The notes below the pieces were generated by a model that worked only from the letters and a program-made list of their open reading frames with translations, searched no databases and was not told the DNA's origin. This document shows positions 1-6,550 of a stretch of 9,861 nt of DNA, one piece after another. The stretch comes from Nitrospiraceae bacterium (GTDB taxonomy: Bacteria; Nitrospirota; Thermodesulfovibrionia; Thermodesulfovibrionales; Dissulfurispiraceae), in the NCBI GenBank assembly GCA_003170655.1, contig PMYY01000064.1, positions 1 through 9,861 on the forward strand, in the 5' to 3' direction. A program made the translations under genes and the position numbers. Each line of letters opens with the position of its first letter. The stretch's first letter is position 1.

Positions 1-35
1 TATAACATGCTGATTTATGGATCGGTTGTCAACCC

Positions 36-986
36 TCAACTCAACTTTTCGATGCATTCCTTCATGTCATCGGGCACAGGTGACCAGAATTCCATGAACT
101 GCCCTGTATGTGGATGCTCGAATCCAAGTGTCTCGGCATGGAGCATCTGGCGAGGGAAGTGGAGTTTTCTACCTTTTATCTCGACTTCGGTTTTCCTGCC
201 GTAAGTTTTGTCTCCGAGCACCGGATGGCCGATTGCCGCAAAGTGTACGCGTATCTGGTGAGTTCGTCCGGTGCCGAGCATCGCTTCGATGAGGGTCGCC
301 TTGTTCAATCTCCTGAGCACCTGCCAGCGTGTGACTGCTTCCTTGCCTCGTTTTGTCCGTGTCGACATTTTTTTTCTGTCGGACTCCGAACGGCCGATAG
401 CGAGGTTGATCTCTCCGGAATCATTCTTTAAAAGTCCTGATACAATGGCGATGTACTTTCTGTGAATCGAGCGCTTCCTGAATTGCTCAACCAGATTATA
501 GTACGCAGTATCGTCGAGTGCAACGACAATGGTCCCGGAGGTCTCTTTATCGATCCTGTGGACGACACCGGGGCGCAGATCGCCGCCAATCGAGGCCAGT
601 TTAGACGCATGATATGCCAATGCATTCAGTAGAGTTCCGCCGCTATGCCCTACCGCGGGATAGACAACCATCCCCGCCGGCTTATCGACAACCGCAAGGT
701 ATTCATCCATGAAAAGGACTGCTAGGGGCAGGGCCTCGGGGACGAGTGAACTGTCAGACTGTCCGGGCAGGCTTGCTTCAATCGTATCAGAATTCTTTAC
801 TTTATACCCCGGGCTTTCGGGTTTTCCATTTACCAAGATGTGTCCTTCTCTGATTAATTTTTGGGCCTGGGAACGCGTGAAGCCAGCTCCTTCAGCCACA
901 AATATATCGAGTCTCTTTGATATGTCAGCCTGAGCAGCAGCAAATCTCAGGATCCTCCTGCTGCCTTTAGTATTGGTATTTCCCAT
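36..986 (-). CDS. rluD: RluA/RluD-family 23S rRNA pseudouridine synthase
   Basis: This 316-aa protein should isomerise uridine to pseudouridine in 23S rRNA; RluD-type members act on the helix 69 loop. An S4 RNA-binding domain covers about residues 25-70 (RLDIFVAEGAGFTRSQAQKL). The catalytic domain follows, with the signature HRIDKETSG at 143-151, whose D146 is the expected catalytic aspartate. A second conserved block, GTGRTHQIRVH, lies near 238-248. Length is normal for the family. The ATG at 984-986 is the only ATG consistent with the N-terminus, because an in-frame TAA lies just upstream. No Shine-Dalgarno precedes it, and an extended -10 promoter sits 11 nt upstream, so the mRNA is probably almost leaderless. 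An internal AGGAGG (two Arg codons, residues 10-11) has no usable start codon after it. The gene is divergent from gatA. Exact site specificity (RluD versus a paralogue) cannot be read from sequence alone. Confidence 0.93.
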   Translation of the reverse strand: MGNTNTKGSRRILRFAAAQADISKRLDIFVAEGAGFTRSQAQKLIREGHILVNGKPESPGYKVKNSDTIEASLPGQSDSSLVPEALPLAVLFMDEYLAVVDKPAGMVVYPAVGHSGGTLLNALAYHASKLASIGGDLRPGVVHRIDKETSGTIVVALDDTAYYNLVEQFRKRSIHRKYIAIVSGLLKNDSGEINLAIGRSESDRKKMSTRTKRGKEAVTRWQVLRRLNKATLIEAMLGTGRTHQIRVHFAAIGHPVLGDKTYGRKTEVEIKGRKLHFPRQMLHAETLGFEHPHTGQFMEFWSPVPDDMKECIEKLS

Positions 987-988
987 AA

Positions 989-1018
989 TTTACAAATATT
1001 ATATCAGAGTGATAAAAT
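989..1018 (+). promoter_or_regulatory. Promoter of gatAB
   Basis: A -35 TTTACA (989-994), an 18-bp spacer and a -10 TAAAAT (1013-1018) preceded by TG at 1010-1011 make a good sigma-70-type promoter. Transcription would begin near 1025. This leaves about 38 nt of leader before the TTG at 1064 and argues against an earlier in-frame TTG at 1025 as the translation start. Confidence 0.55.
998..1006 (-). promoter_or_regulatory. Extended -10 promoter of rluD
   Basis: Read on the minus strand this is TGATATAAT, a perfect -10 hexamer with the TGn extension. No good -35 is present at 16-18 bp, which the extended -10 can offset. The -10 ends 11 nt before the rluD ATG, so transcription should start about 3-6 nt upstream of the start codon. 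The element lies inside the spacer of the opposing gatA promoter. Confidence 0.55.
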
Positions 1019-1063
1019 TTCAATTTGAAAAAGCGGCAACTATATCAGCATCAGGAGGACTGT

Positions 1064-2518
1064 TTGAAACTCAATGAGATGAACATCCGAGAACTGAGGC
1101 GTCTTCTCGACAACCGTGAGGTCTCGGTCAGGGATGTGCTTGACGATGTGTACGGCCGCATCGATGCGGTCGAAGATAAGGTCAAGGCCTTTATAACAGT
1201 ATCAAGGGACGAGGCGTACCGGATGGCGGAGCATGCCCAGGAATCGATAATCTCAAATCGGATGTCGCTTCTGAGCGGAATCCCCATCGCTGTTAAAGAC
1301 AATATGTGCACCAAGGGAATATTGACCACGTGCGCTTCAAAGATCCTACATAATTTTATACCGCCGTATGAGAGCACGGTCACTGCGAAGTTGAAAGAGC
1401 ATTTATACATCCTGGTCGGCAAGACTAACCTAGACGAATTTGCCATGGGTTCCTCCACCGAGAACTCGGGCTTTCATACTTCGAGGAATCCGTGGAATCT
1501 GGAATGCGTGCCGGGAGGAAGCAGCGGCGGCTCTGCTGCTGCGGTTGCCGCTGGAGAATGCATAGCTGCTGTAGGTTCCGACACGGGCGGCTCGATCAGG
1601 CAGCCGGCGTCGCTTTGCGGTGTTGTGGGGCTGAAGCCGACTTACGGGCGCGTGTCACGGTACGGCTTGGTAGCATTTGCATCGTCACTGGACCAGATTG
1701 GGCCGATTACCAGGGATGTATCAGATGCTGCCGCAATGCTCACAGCTATTGCGGGTCACGATCCTCTTGACTCAACATCGGTGTCTTACGATACACCCGA
1801 TTACGAGGCTGCTTTGGGCAAAGAGATCAAGGGTCTCCGCATCGGCATACCCAAGGAATTCTTTATAGAAGGCATTGATAAGGATGTCGAAGAGGCTGTG
1901 CATACTGCAATAAAAAAAATAGAATCTCTCGGCGCTAAGGCCGTCGAAGTCTCTCTCCCGCACACGTGTTTCGCGACAGCGGCATATTATATACTCGCCA
2001 CATCTGAGGCGTCGTCGAACCTGGGGAGGTACGACGGGGTGAAGTATGGGTTACGGGAATCCGGGAAGGACCTTATAGACATGTACATGAAAACGAGGGC
2101 AAAGGGCTTCGGTACCGAGGTCAAAAGGAGGATTATGCTCGGAACTTATGCCCTTTCGTCGGGATATTACGATGCGTATTACAAAAAGGCCCAGCAGGTG
2201 AGGACCCTGATAAAGAATGATTTCGCTAACGCCTTCAAAGAAGTGGATGTCATCGTCACCCCGACGTCTCCAACGCCTGCCTTCAAGGTTGGAGAAAAGA
2301 CCACGGATCCGCTCCAGATGTATCTTTCGGATATTTTTACGATTTCGGTTAATCTCGCTGGGGTGCCGGGCATCTCGATTCCGTGCGGCTTTACAAAGGG
2401 GAATCTGCCGGTTGGTCTTCAGATCATCGGAAAACATTTCGATGAAGAGACTTTGCTGAAGGCTGCATATGCATACGAGCAAAGCACCGACTGGCACATG
2501 AGGAGGCCTTCGCTATGA
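1064..2518 (+). CDS. gatA: Asp-tRNA(Asn)/Glu-tRNA(Gln) amidotransferase subunit A
   Basis: GatA is the glutaminase of the GatCAB complex; it releases ammonia that GatB uses to amidate misacylated tRNA. The protein is an amidase-signature enzyme of 484 aa with the start chosen here. The Ser-cisSer-Lys triad is complete: K78 in GIPIAVKDN, S153 in PGGSSGGS and nucleophile S177 in DTGGSIRQPAS. These match S. aureus GatA K79/S154/S178 after a one-residue shift. TTG at 1064 is chosen because AGGAGG (1053-1058) lies 5 nt upstream and the predicted transcript starts near 1025. An upstream in-frame TTG (1025) has no ribosome-binding site, and the ATG at 1079 is 20 nt from the Shine-Dalgarno. The stop overlaps the gatB start as ATGA, so translation is probably coupled. 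gatC, often located just upstream, is absent here. Confidence 0.96.
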   Translation: MKLNEMNIRELRRLLDNREVSVRDVLDDVYGRIDAVEDKVKAFITVSRDEAYRMAEHAQESIISNRMSLLSGIPIAVKDNMCTKGILTTCASKILHNFIPPYESTVTAKLKEHLYILVGKTNLDEFAMGSSTENSGFHTSRNPWNLECVPGGSSGGSAAAVAAGECIAAVGSDTGGSIRQPASLCGVVGLKPTYGRVSRYGLVAFASSLDQIGPITRDVSDAAAMLTAIAGHDPLDSTSVSYDTPDYEAALGKEIKGLRIGIPKEFFIEGIDKDVEEAVHTAIKKIESLGAKAVEVSLPHTCFATAAYYILATSEASSNLGRYDGVKYGLRESGKDLIDMYMKTRAKGFGTEVKRRIMLGTYALSSGYYDAYYKKAQQVRTLIKNDFANAFKEVDVIVTPTSPTPAFKVGEKTTDPLQMYLSDIFTISVNLAGVPGISIPCGFTKGNLPVGLQIIGKHFDEETLLKAAYAYEQSTDWHMRRPSL

Positions 2519-3978
2519 AAAGCGGCGTTGATACCGGCGCAATAATGAAAAAGTACGAAGTGGTAATAGGCCTCGAAGTGCATGCACAGCTTCTCACAGA
2601 GACGAAGATGTTTTGCCGCTGCTCTACAAAATTCGGCTCGGAACCAAACTCTCAGACGTGTCCGGTCTGCATCGGCATGCCGGGCGTTCTGCCAGTGATG
2701 AACAGGAAGGCGGTCGAATATGCAATCCTGACCGGCCTTGCAACAAATTGCAGGATTGCCCCCTACAGTAGATTCGCAAGGAAGAATTATTTTTATCCCG
2801 ACCTTCCCAAGAACTATCAGATAAGTCAGTACGAGCTGCCGCTCTGTGAAAATGGTTTTGTCGAAATAGTGGTCGACGATGAAGTGAAGAGGATCGGTAT
2901 CACAAGGATCCACATGGAGGAGGATGCCGGGAAAAATATACATGAGGAGCGGGGCGATCATAGCTTTGTTGACCTTAACCGTACCGGCGTGCCCTTGATG
3001 GAGATCGTTTCGGAGCCTGATCTCAGAAGTCCCGGGGAGGCGTCCGAATATATGAAGAAGCTTAGGGCAATCCTCAGGTATCTTGGGGTTTGTGACGGCA
3101 ACATGGAGCAGGGTTCCCTCAGGTGCGACGCGAACGTGTCAATAAGGCCGGTGGGGCAAAATGAGTTCGGAACGAGGGCGGAGCTGAAGAACATCAACTC
3201 ATTCAAGTTTGTGGAGAAGGCCCTTGAGTACGAGATAAAAAGGCAGGTCAGCGTAATCGAAGACGGTGGAAGGATAATACAGGAAACAAGACTGTGGGAT
3301 TCCGCGGCCGGAGTAACCCGTTCTATGCGATCAAAGGAAGAAGCCCATGACTACCGTTATTTTCCTGAACCGGACCTTCCCCCGATACTGGTCAGTCAGG
3401 AGTGGATTGATGAAATAAAGGCTAAGTTGCCGGAGCTGCCGGACGAAAAACGAAAGCGTTTTATCGGGCAGCACAGTCTTCCGGAATATGATGCTGAACT
3501 GCTCACATCCGAGAAGGCGATTGCCGATTGGTACGAAAGGGTAGTTGAAGCGGGCGGACAGCCCAAGGTGGTTGCGAATTGGATGATGGGCGATTTGATG
3601 CGCTTACTCAATGAAGAAAATAAGTCGGTCGACGCATTGCTCTTTGGTCCCGCGCAGATGGTCGGCATGCTGAAACTTATCGATGACGATACGATAAGTG
3701 GCAAGATCGCCAAAACGGTCTTTGAAGAGATGTACAGGACAGGAAAGAACGCCGGGGATATCGTCAAGGAAAAGGGGCTTGTGCAAATCAGTGATACTAG
3801 TGAGATCGAGATGGCCGTCGACGACGTACTGGCGAAGAGCGCGAGCGAGGTGGAGCGATTCAAAGCCGGTGATGAAAAGTTGATGGGATTCTTTGTGGGC
3901 CAGGTGATGAAGGCGACAAAAGGCAAGGCGAACCCGAAGATGCTCAATGACTTACTCAAAGAGAAGTTGGGTAAATAG
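2515..3978 (+). CDS. gatB: Asp-tRNA(Asn)/Glu-tRNA(Gln) amidotransferase subunit B
   Basis: GatB binds the misacylated tRNA, activates its Glu or Asp side chain with ATP and transfers ammonia delivered from GatA. The 487-aa protein shows the family hallmarks in order: EVHAQL at 21-26, four cysteines arranged CxC-x12-CxxC at 34/36/49/52 (a likely metal site), HMEEDAGKN, DLNRTGVPLMEIVSEPD, YRYFPEPDLPP, and a C-terminal helical GatB/YqeY tail ending in NPKMLNDLLKEKLGK. ATG 2515 is chosen because AGGAGG (2501-2506) sits 8 nt upstream and the start overlaps the gatA stop. This gives about ten extra N-terminal residues; the next ATG (2545) would fit homologues better in length but has no Shine-Dalgarno. 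It is co-transcribed with gatA. Confidence 0.97.
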   Translation: MKSGVDTGAIMKKYEVVIGLEVHAQLLTETKMFCRCSTKFGSEPNSQTCPVCIGMPGVLPVMNRKAVEYAILTGLATNCRIAPYSRFARKNYFYPDLPKNYQISQYELPLCENGFVEIVVDDEVKRIGITRIHMEEDAGKNIHEERGDHSFVDLNRTGVPLMEIVSEPDLRSPGEASEYMKKLRAILRYLGVCDGNMEQGSLRCDANVSIRPVGQNEFGTRAELKNINSFKFVEKALEYEIKRQVSVIEDGGRIIQETRLWDSAAGVTRSMRSKEEAHDYRYFPEPDLPPILVSQEWIDEIKAKLPELPDEKRKRFIGQHSLPEYDAELLTSEKAIADWYERVVEAGGQPKVVANWMMGDLMRLLNEENKSVDALLFGPAQMVGMLKLIDDDTISGKIAKTVFEEMYRTGKNAGDIVKEKGLVQISDTSEIEMAVDDVLAKSASEVERFKAGDEKLMGFFVGQVMKATKGKANPKMLNDLLKEKLGK

Positions 3979-3993
3979 CTGTCTTTCGTAAAA

Positions 3994-4009
3994 GGGGACC
4001 ACTTTCCCC
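3994..4009. other. Short hairpin after gatB
   Basis: GGGGA (3994-3998) pairs with TCCCC (4005-4009) around a six-base loop, 15 nt after the gatB stop. On the plus strand it is followed by A residues, so it is not an intrinsic terminator for gatAB, although it may stabilise the mRNA 3' end. Read on the minus strand the stem is followed by TTTT, so it might stop antisense transcription entering gatB. Confidence 0.3.
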
Positions 4010-4058
4010 AAAAGAGGATAAGAAATAATATATATGTAGCAAAAGCAGTGAAAAATAT

Positions 4059-4066
4059 GCTTAAAT
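4059..4066 (+). promoter_or_regulatory. Weak extended -10 candidate for the cytochrome gene
   Basis: TG at 4058-4059, one base, then TTAAAT (4061-4066) resembles an extended -10 element (4 of 6 consensus bases). No convincing -35 was found. Transcription would begin near 4073, at the base of the large hairpin at 4071-4111, so the hairpin would form the mRNA 5' end. Confidence 0.25.
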
Positions 4067-4070
4067 TATG

Positions 4071-4137
4071 GGTGTCGTATTTGCAAATGATAATTTGGAA
4101 ATACGAGCATCGGGACGCGAACGGCAGGTAGACTGCC
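4071..4137 (+). promoter_or_regulatory. Structured 5' leader of the cytochrome c gene
   Basis: Two hairpins stand between gatB and the cytochrome gene. Hairpin A: TCGTATTT (4075-4082) pairs perfectly with AAATACGA (4099-4106). After one G/G mismatch, CAAAT (4084-4088) pairs with ATTTG (4093-4097) around a GATA loop. The base extends by GGTG (4071-4074) with CATC (4108-4111), skipping bulged G4107 and using one G-U pair. Hairpin B: GGCAG (4123-4127) pairs with CTGCC (4133-4137). The linker at 4112-4122 reads GGGACGCGAAC. GGGACGC-AA recalls the core of the GEMM-I (c-di-GMP/cGAMP) riboswitch, a class known upstream of cytochrome genes in Geobacter. The remaining GEMM elements are not recognisable, so I leave it unclassified. 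Confidence 0.5.
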
Positions 4138-4151
4138 ATTAATCTCATTTT

Positions 4152-4160
4152 AAAAGGAGG
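4152..4160 (+). promoter_or_regulatory. Strong Shine-Dalgarno that fixes the cytochrome start
   Basis: AAAAGGAGG is followed 8 nt later by ATG 4169. An in-frame GTG overlaps the last G of this element (4160) and cannot be the start. Confidence 0.8.
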
Positions 4161-4168
4161 TGAATTTG

Positions 4169-4426
4169 ATGAAGAAGGTACTCGCAGTAGTAGTAGCAGT
4201 GATCTTTGTTCTGGGTCTTGCCTCTTTTGGTTTTGCGGCAGGTCTGGAGAAGTGCGAAAAGTGCCACAAGGGTGAAAAGACTGTCGACAAGATGGTAGCT
4301 AAGGCCAAAATAGCCACAGCCGCCGATCTTACCAAGACTCTGAGGGAAGGTCCGAAGAAGGCCATGCACAAGCCCCTTACCGACGACGATCTGAAGGGCG
4401 CAGCAGAAGCTCTTAAACTGAAATAG
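4169..4426 (+). CDS. Small exported monoheme cytochrome c
   Basis: This 85-aa preprotein starts with a Sec signal peptide: MKK, then a hydrophobic core over residues 4-20, with probable cleavage after A23 (G-F-A). The mature protein is only about 62 aa. CEKCH at 29-33 is a single CxxCH heme-attachment site, so the product should be matured in the periplasm by the cytochrome c system and carry electrons there. The sixth heme ligand is uncertain; M42, M66 and H67 (in KKAMHKPLTDDDL) are candidates. The C-terminal block, with LTDDDLKGAAEALK, resembles the last helix of class I cytochromes. The gene is a unit of its own, with a structured leader before it and an intrinsic terminator after it, which suggests high and separately controlled expression. 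The electron-transfer partner is not evident from neighbours. Confidence 0.88.
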   Translation: MKKVLAVVVAVIFVLGLASFGFAAGLEKCEKCHKGEKTVDKMVAKAKIATAADLTKTLREGPKKAMHKPLTDDDLKGAAEALKLK

Positions 4427-4444
4427 ACAATAATTAAAAAAGAT

Positions 4445-4482
4445 AAGGGGTGAGCGGCTATATGTCGGTCACCCCTTTTTTT
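4445..4482 (+). terminator. Intrinsic terminator of the cytochrome gene
   Basis: AAGGGGTGA (4445-4453) pairs perfectly with TCACCCCTT (4469-4477), a 9-bp stem with a 15-nt loop, followed by seven T residues (4476-4482). It begins 19 nt after the stop codon. An A-run at 4435-4440 gives a possible T-tract on the other strand, so it may work in both directions. Confidence 0.9.
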
Positions 4483-4521
4483 GTGCGATTGCGAAATCGG
4501 AAAAGAAGTCTTGTCGAACAC

Positions 4522-4550
4522 TTATCTTGCGGATCGGAATGCACTATGAT
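4522..4550 (+). promoter_or_regulatory. Candidate promoter of the MDR reductase gene
   Basis: TTATCT (4522-4527), a 17-bp spacer and TATGAT (4545-4550, 5 of 6 consensus bases) form a plausible sigma-70-type promoter with a poor -35. It would give a leader of about 45 nt. Confidence 0.35.
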
Positions 4551-4601
4551 AATCTGTGAGATATCTATGCGGATGCATGCCTACTAATTAAGGAGGCGAT
4601 C

Positions 4602-5564
4602 TTGAAAGCAATCAATGTTCGACAATTCGGCCCGCCTGAGGTAATGAAGATTGATGAAGTCGCAGACCCTCGCGCCGGCAAGGGTGAAGTCATCGTTAGA
4701 TTATTTGCAGCTGGGGTAAACCCCGTTGATACATATATACGCGCTGGCCTTTATGCCGGGAATTCTGTATTGCCGTATACTCCGGGCATGGACGGTGCCG
4801 GTGTGATCGAATCTGTCGGAGAAGGGATAACGGGTATGACTGTCGGAGACCGTATATATATAGGGGGCGCAATCACTGGTGCTTACGCTGAAAAGGCCAA
4901 ATGCCTAGTAAGCCAGGTGCATCCGCTCCCCGAACGCCTATCTTTTGAACAAGGAGCAGGTGTAGGCGTTCCTTATTCGACTGCCTATCACGCCCTCTTC
5001 CATCGTGCCAGGGTGATCCCGGGAGATTTCATTCTTGTCCATGGGGCGAGCGGCGGAGTCGGCACTGCTGCGGTCCAGCTCGCCCGCGCATCCGGAATGA
5101 AGGTTATCGCAACAGGGGGGACAGATGAAGGCCGTAAGCTTGCAATCGATCAGGGCGCACACTATGCTGTCAACCACCGCGATCCACTTCATTTACAACA
5201 GGTAATGGACATCACTGGAGGCAGCGGAGTCGACGTAATACTTGAAATGCTGGCGAACTTCAATCTCGGCAATGATCTTCCCCTGCTAGCTGAAAACGGC
5301 CGAGTAGTTGTCATAGGCAGCCGCGGCAAAGTTGAGATTGATCCACGCGATCTCATGGGTCGAAACGGGACGATCCTGGGCATGGTCATTCTGAAGGCCT
5401 CTGATCAGGAAAGAAAAGCTATTTACGCAGCATTGGCTGCCGGCCTTGAAAACGGGACCCTTAACCCGGTAGTGGGGAAGATTGTTCCATTGTCAGACGC
5501 CTCTCAGGCCCATCACGAGGTAATGGAGTCGACCGCCCACGGGAAGATTGTTCTGCAACCCTGA
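4602..5564 (+). CDS. Zinc-free MDR oxidoreductase (NADPH:quinone reductase-like)
   Basis: This 320-aa medium-chain dehydrogenase/reductase resembles zeta-crystallin and the QOR group, which reduce quinones or alpha,beta-unsaturated carbonyls with NADPH. The GroES-like N-terminal half contains AAGVNPVDTYIRAG (36-49) and PYTPGMDGAGVIESVG (58-73). The zinc-binding cysteines of alcohol dehydrogenases are missing. The Rossmann half opens with VHGASGGVGTAAVQLA (146-161), the usual nucleotide-binding glycine motif of this group, and the C-terminus reads AHGKIVLQP, also typical. The start is TTG 4602, with AAGGAGG (4590-4596) 5 nt upstream. It follows the cytochrome terminator and is the first of three spaced plus-strand genes of accessory character. 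Substrate is unknown; a crotonyl-CoA-reductase-like role cannot be excluded. Confidence 0.9.
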   Translation: MKAINVRQFGPPEVMKIDEVADPRAGKGEVIVRLFAAGVNPVDTYIRAGLYAGNSVLPYTPGMDGAGVIESVGEGITGMTVGDRIYIGGAITGAYAEKAKCLVSQVHPLPERLSFEQGAGVGVPYSTAYHALFHRARVIPGDFILVHGASGGVGTAAVQLARASGMKVIATGGTDEGRKLAIDQGAHYAVNHRDPLHLQQVMDITGGSGVDVILEMLANFNLGNDLPLLAENGRVVVIGSRGKVEIDPRDLMGRNGTILGMVILKASDQERKAIYAALAAGLENGTLNPVVGKIVPLSDASQAHHEVMESTAHGKIVLQP

Positions 5565-5601
5565 GGCCATCGGATAATCTGATAAGACAACATGAGAATT
5601 C

Positions 5602-5628
5602 TGTTTCGGCGTTGATTGAGACGAAACA
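5602..5628. promoter_or_regulatory. Inverted repeat upstream of the SDR gene
   Basis: TGTTTCG (5602-5608) and CGAAACA (5622-5628) form a perfect 7-bp inverted repeat with a 13-bp gap. It encloses the possible -35 TTGATT (5612-5617), which has a 17-bp spacer to GACAAT (5635-5640). Symmetry and position suit a dimeric repressor operator, but no regulator gene is nearby and the promoter is weak by consensus. Confidence 0.35.
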
Positions 5629-5675
5629 AAAACCGACAATACTTCAAGTGCCAATATGTACCGAAGGAGGGAACA

Positions 5676-6467
5676 GTGGATCTAATGTTGACCAATAAGC
5701 TAGCTCTGGTTTCCGGCAGCACTGCCGGGATTGGTTACGCGATTGCGGAATCGCTGGCCCGGGAAGGGGCGCACGTTATAATTAACGGTCGCTCAAAGGA
5801 ATCTGTTGAGGCTGCGTTGGCGCGTCTGCGAGAAGAAACTAACTGTAATCTCTTCGGATTCGCAGGCGATCTGGGCACTGCCGAAGCGGCTTACGAGGTC
5901 GCCCGAGAGTATCCGGATGTTGAAATACTGGTTAATAATTTGGGCATTTACGAGCCAAGGACGTTCGAGGATATTTCGGATGATGACTGGCGACGTTTGT
6001 TTGAAGTTAATGTTTTGAGCGGAGTGCGGTTGTCGCGACTCTTCCTGCCAGGAATGAGGCGCCGAAACTGGGGTCGCATTATCTTTGTTTCAAGTGAAAG
6101 CGGCGTTCAGATACCTGCTGAAATGATCCATTACGGAGTGACGAAAACAGCTCTTCTTGGGGTCGCTCGCGGATTGGCCGAGGCGGTGGCGGGCACGGGT
6201 ATCACAGTTAACAGTGTTCTCCCTGGTCCCACAAAGTCTCGGGGGGTAAGTAATTTTATTGAGGCACTTTCAAAGGCTGAAGGAAAGTCTATCGAGGAGA
6301 TCGAACAGGCATTCTTCAGTAAGGTCCGGCCGACTTCGCTCATCAAGCGATTCGCAACGTCTGAGGAAGTGGCAGCCATGGTGACCTATATTGCCAGCCC
6401 GATTGCGTCAGCGACTACAGGCGCTCCATTACGGGTCGATGGAGGAGTAATAAAAAGTGCTTTTTAG
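5676..6467 (+). CDS. Short-chain dehydrogenase/reductase (classical SDR)
   Basis: This 263-aa classical SDR should catalyse NAD(P)-dependent reduction or oxidation of a carbonyl/alcohol. The cofactor motif is SGSTAGIG at 13-20. NNLG at 87-90 replaces the usual NNAG. The catalytic set is present: N112 (VNVLSG), S140 (VSSESG), Y153 and K157 (YGVTK). The C-terminal block with VDGG is typical of FabG-like members. R39 in NGR, after the second beta strand, hints at NADPH, though this is inference. GTG 5676 is chosen because AAGGAGG lies 5 nt upstream; an ATG at 5685 is 14 nt from it, and an in-frame TTG at 5616 has no ribosome-binding site and would lie inside the inverted repeat. The gap of 111 bp after the MDR gene leaves room for its own promoter. 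Substrate is unknown. Confidence 0.9.
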   Translation: MDLMLTNKLALVSGSTAGIGYAIAESLAREGAHVIINGRSKESVEAALARLREETNCNLFGFAGDLGTAEAAYEVAREYPDVEILVNNLGIYEPRTFEDISDDDWRRLFEVNVLSGVRLSRLFLPGMRRRNWGRIIFVSSESGVQIPAEMIHYGVTKTALLGVARGLAEAVAGTGITVNSVLPGPTKSRGVSNFIEALSKAEGKSIEEIEQAFFSKVRPTSLIKRFATSEEVAAMVTYIASPIASATTGAPLRVDGGVIKSAF

Positions 6468-6550
6468 ACCGATTATTGGCAGTTGCTATTGCGCTTTTCA
6501 GTCCCATATTTCATTCATAAAATATCATCGGTAATGGCGAGGTGCTCAAA

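Noticed and set aside
1025..1063. N-terminal extension of GatA from TTG 1025
   Set aside because: There is no ribosome-binding site, transcription is predicted to start about there, and TTG 1064 with AGGAGG gives the normal GatA length and residue register.
2419..2961. 180-codon minus-strand frame across the gatA-gatB junction
   Set aside because: It is antisense to two strongly supported genes, with no family motif or initiation signal.
4070..4084. Sigma-54 promoter candidate (GG-N10-GC, GGGTGTCGTATTTGC)
   Set aside because: The invariant GG/GC spacing fits, but the rest of the -24 element (CAC) does not match, and the site lies inside the hairpin, so the match is probably incidental.
4071..4137. 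Complete GEMM-I (c-di-GMP) riboswitch
   Set aside because: Only the GGGACGC-AA string and an adjacent hairpin are present. The upstream GGGCAAAC-type element, GNRA loop and second ligand-binding helix are not recognisable.
3396..4148. 250-codon minus-strand frame antisense to gatB
   Set aside because: It mirrors the gatB coding region, is Ser/Phe/Ile-rich in the way antisense shadows are, and has no ribosome-binding site or recognisable domain.
4486..4499. Small hairpin CGATT-GCGA-AATCG just after the cytochrome terminator
   Set aside because: A 5-bp stem with a GNRA loop is neat, but it lies outside any predicted transcript and has no further support.
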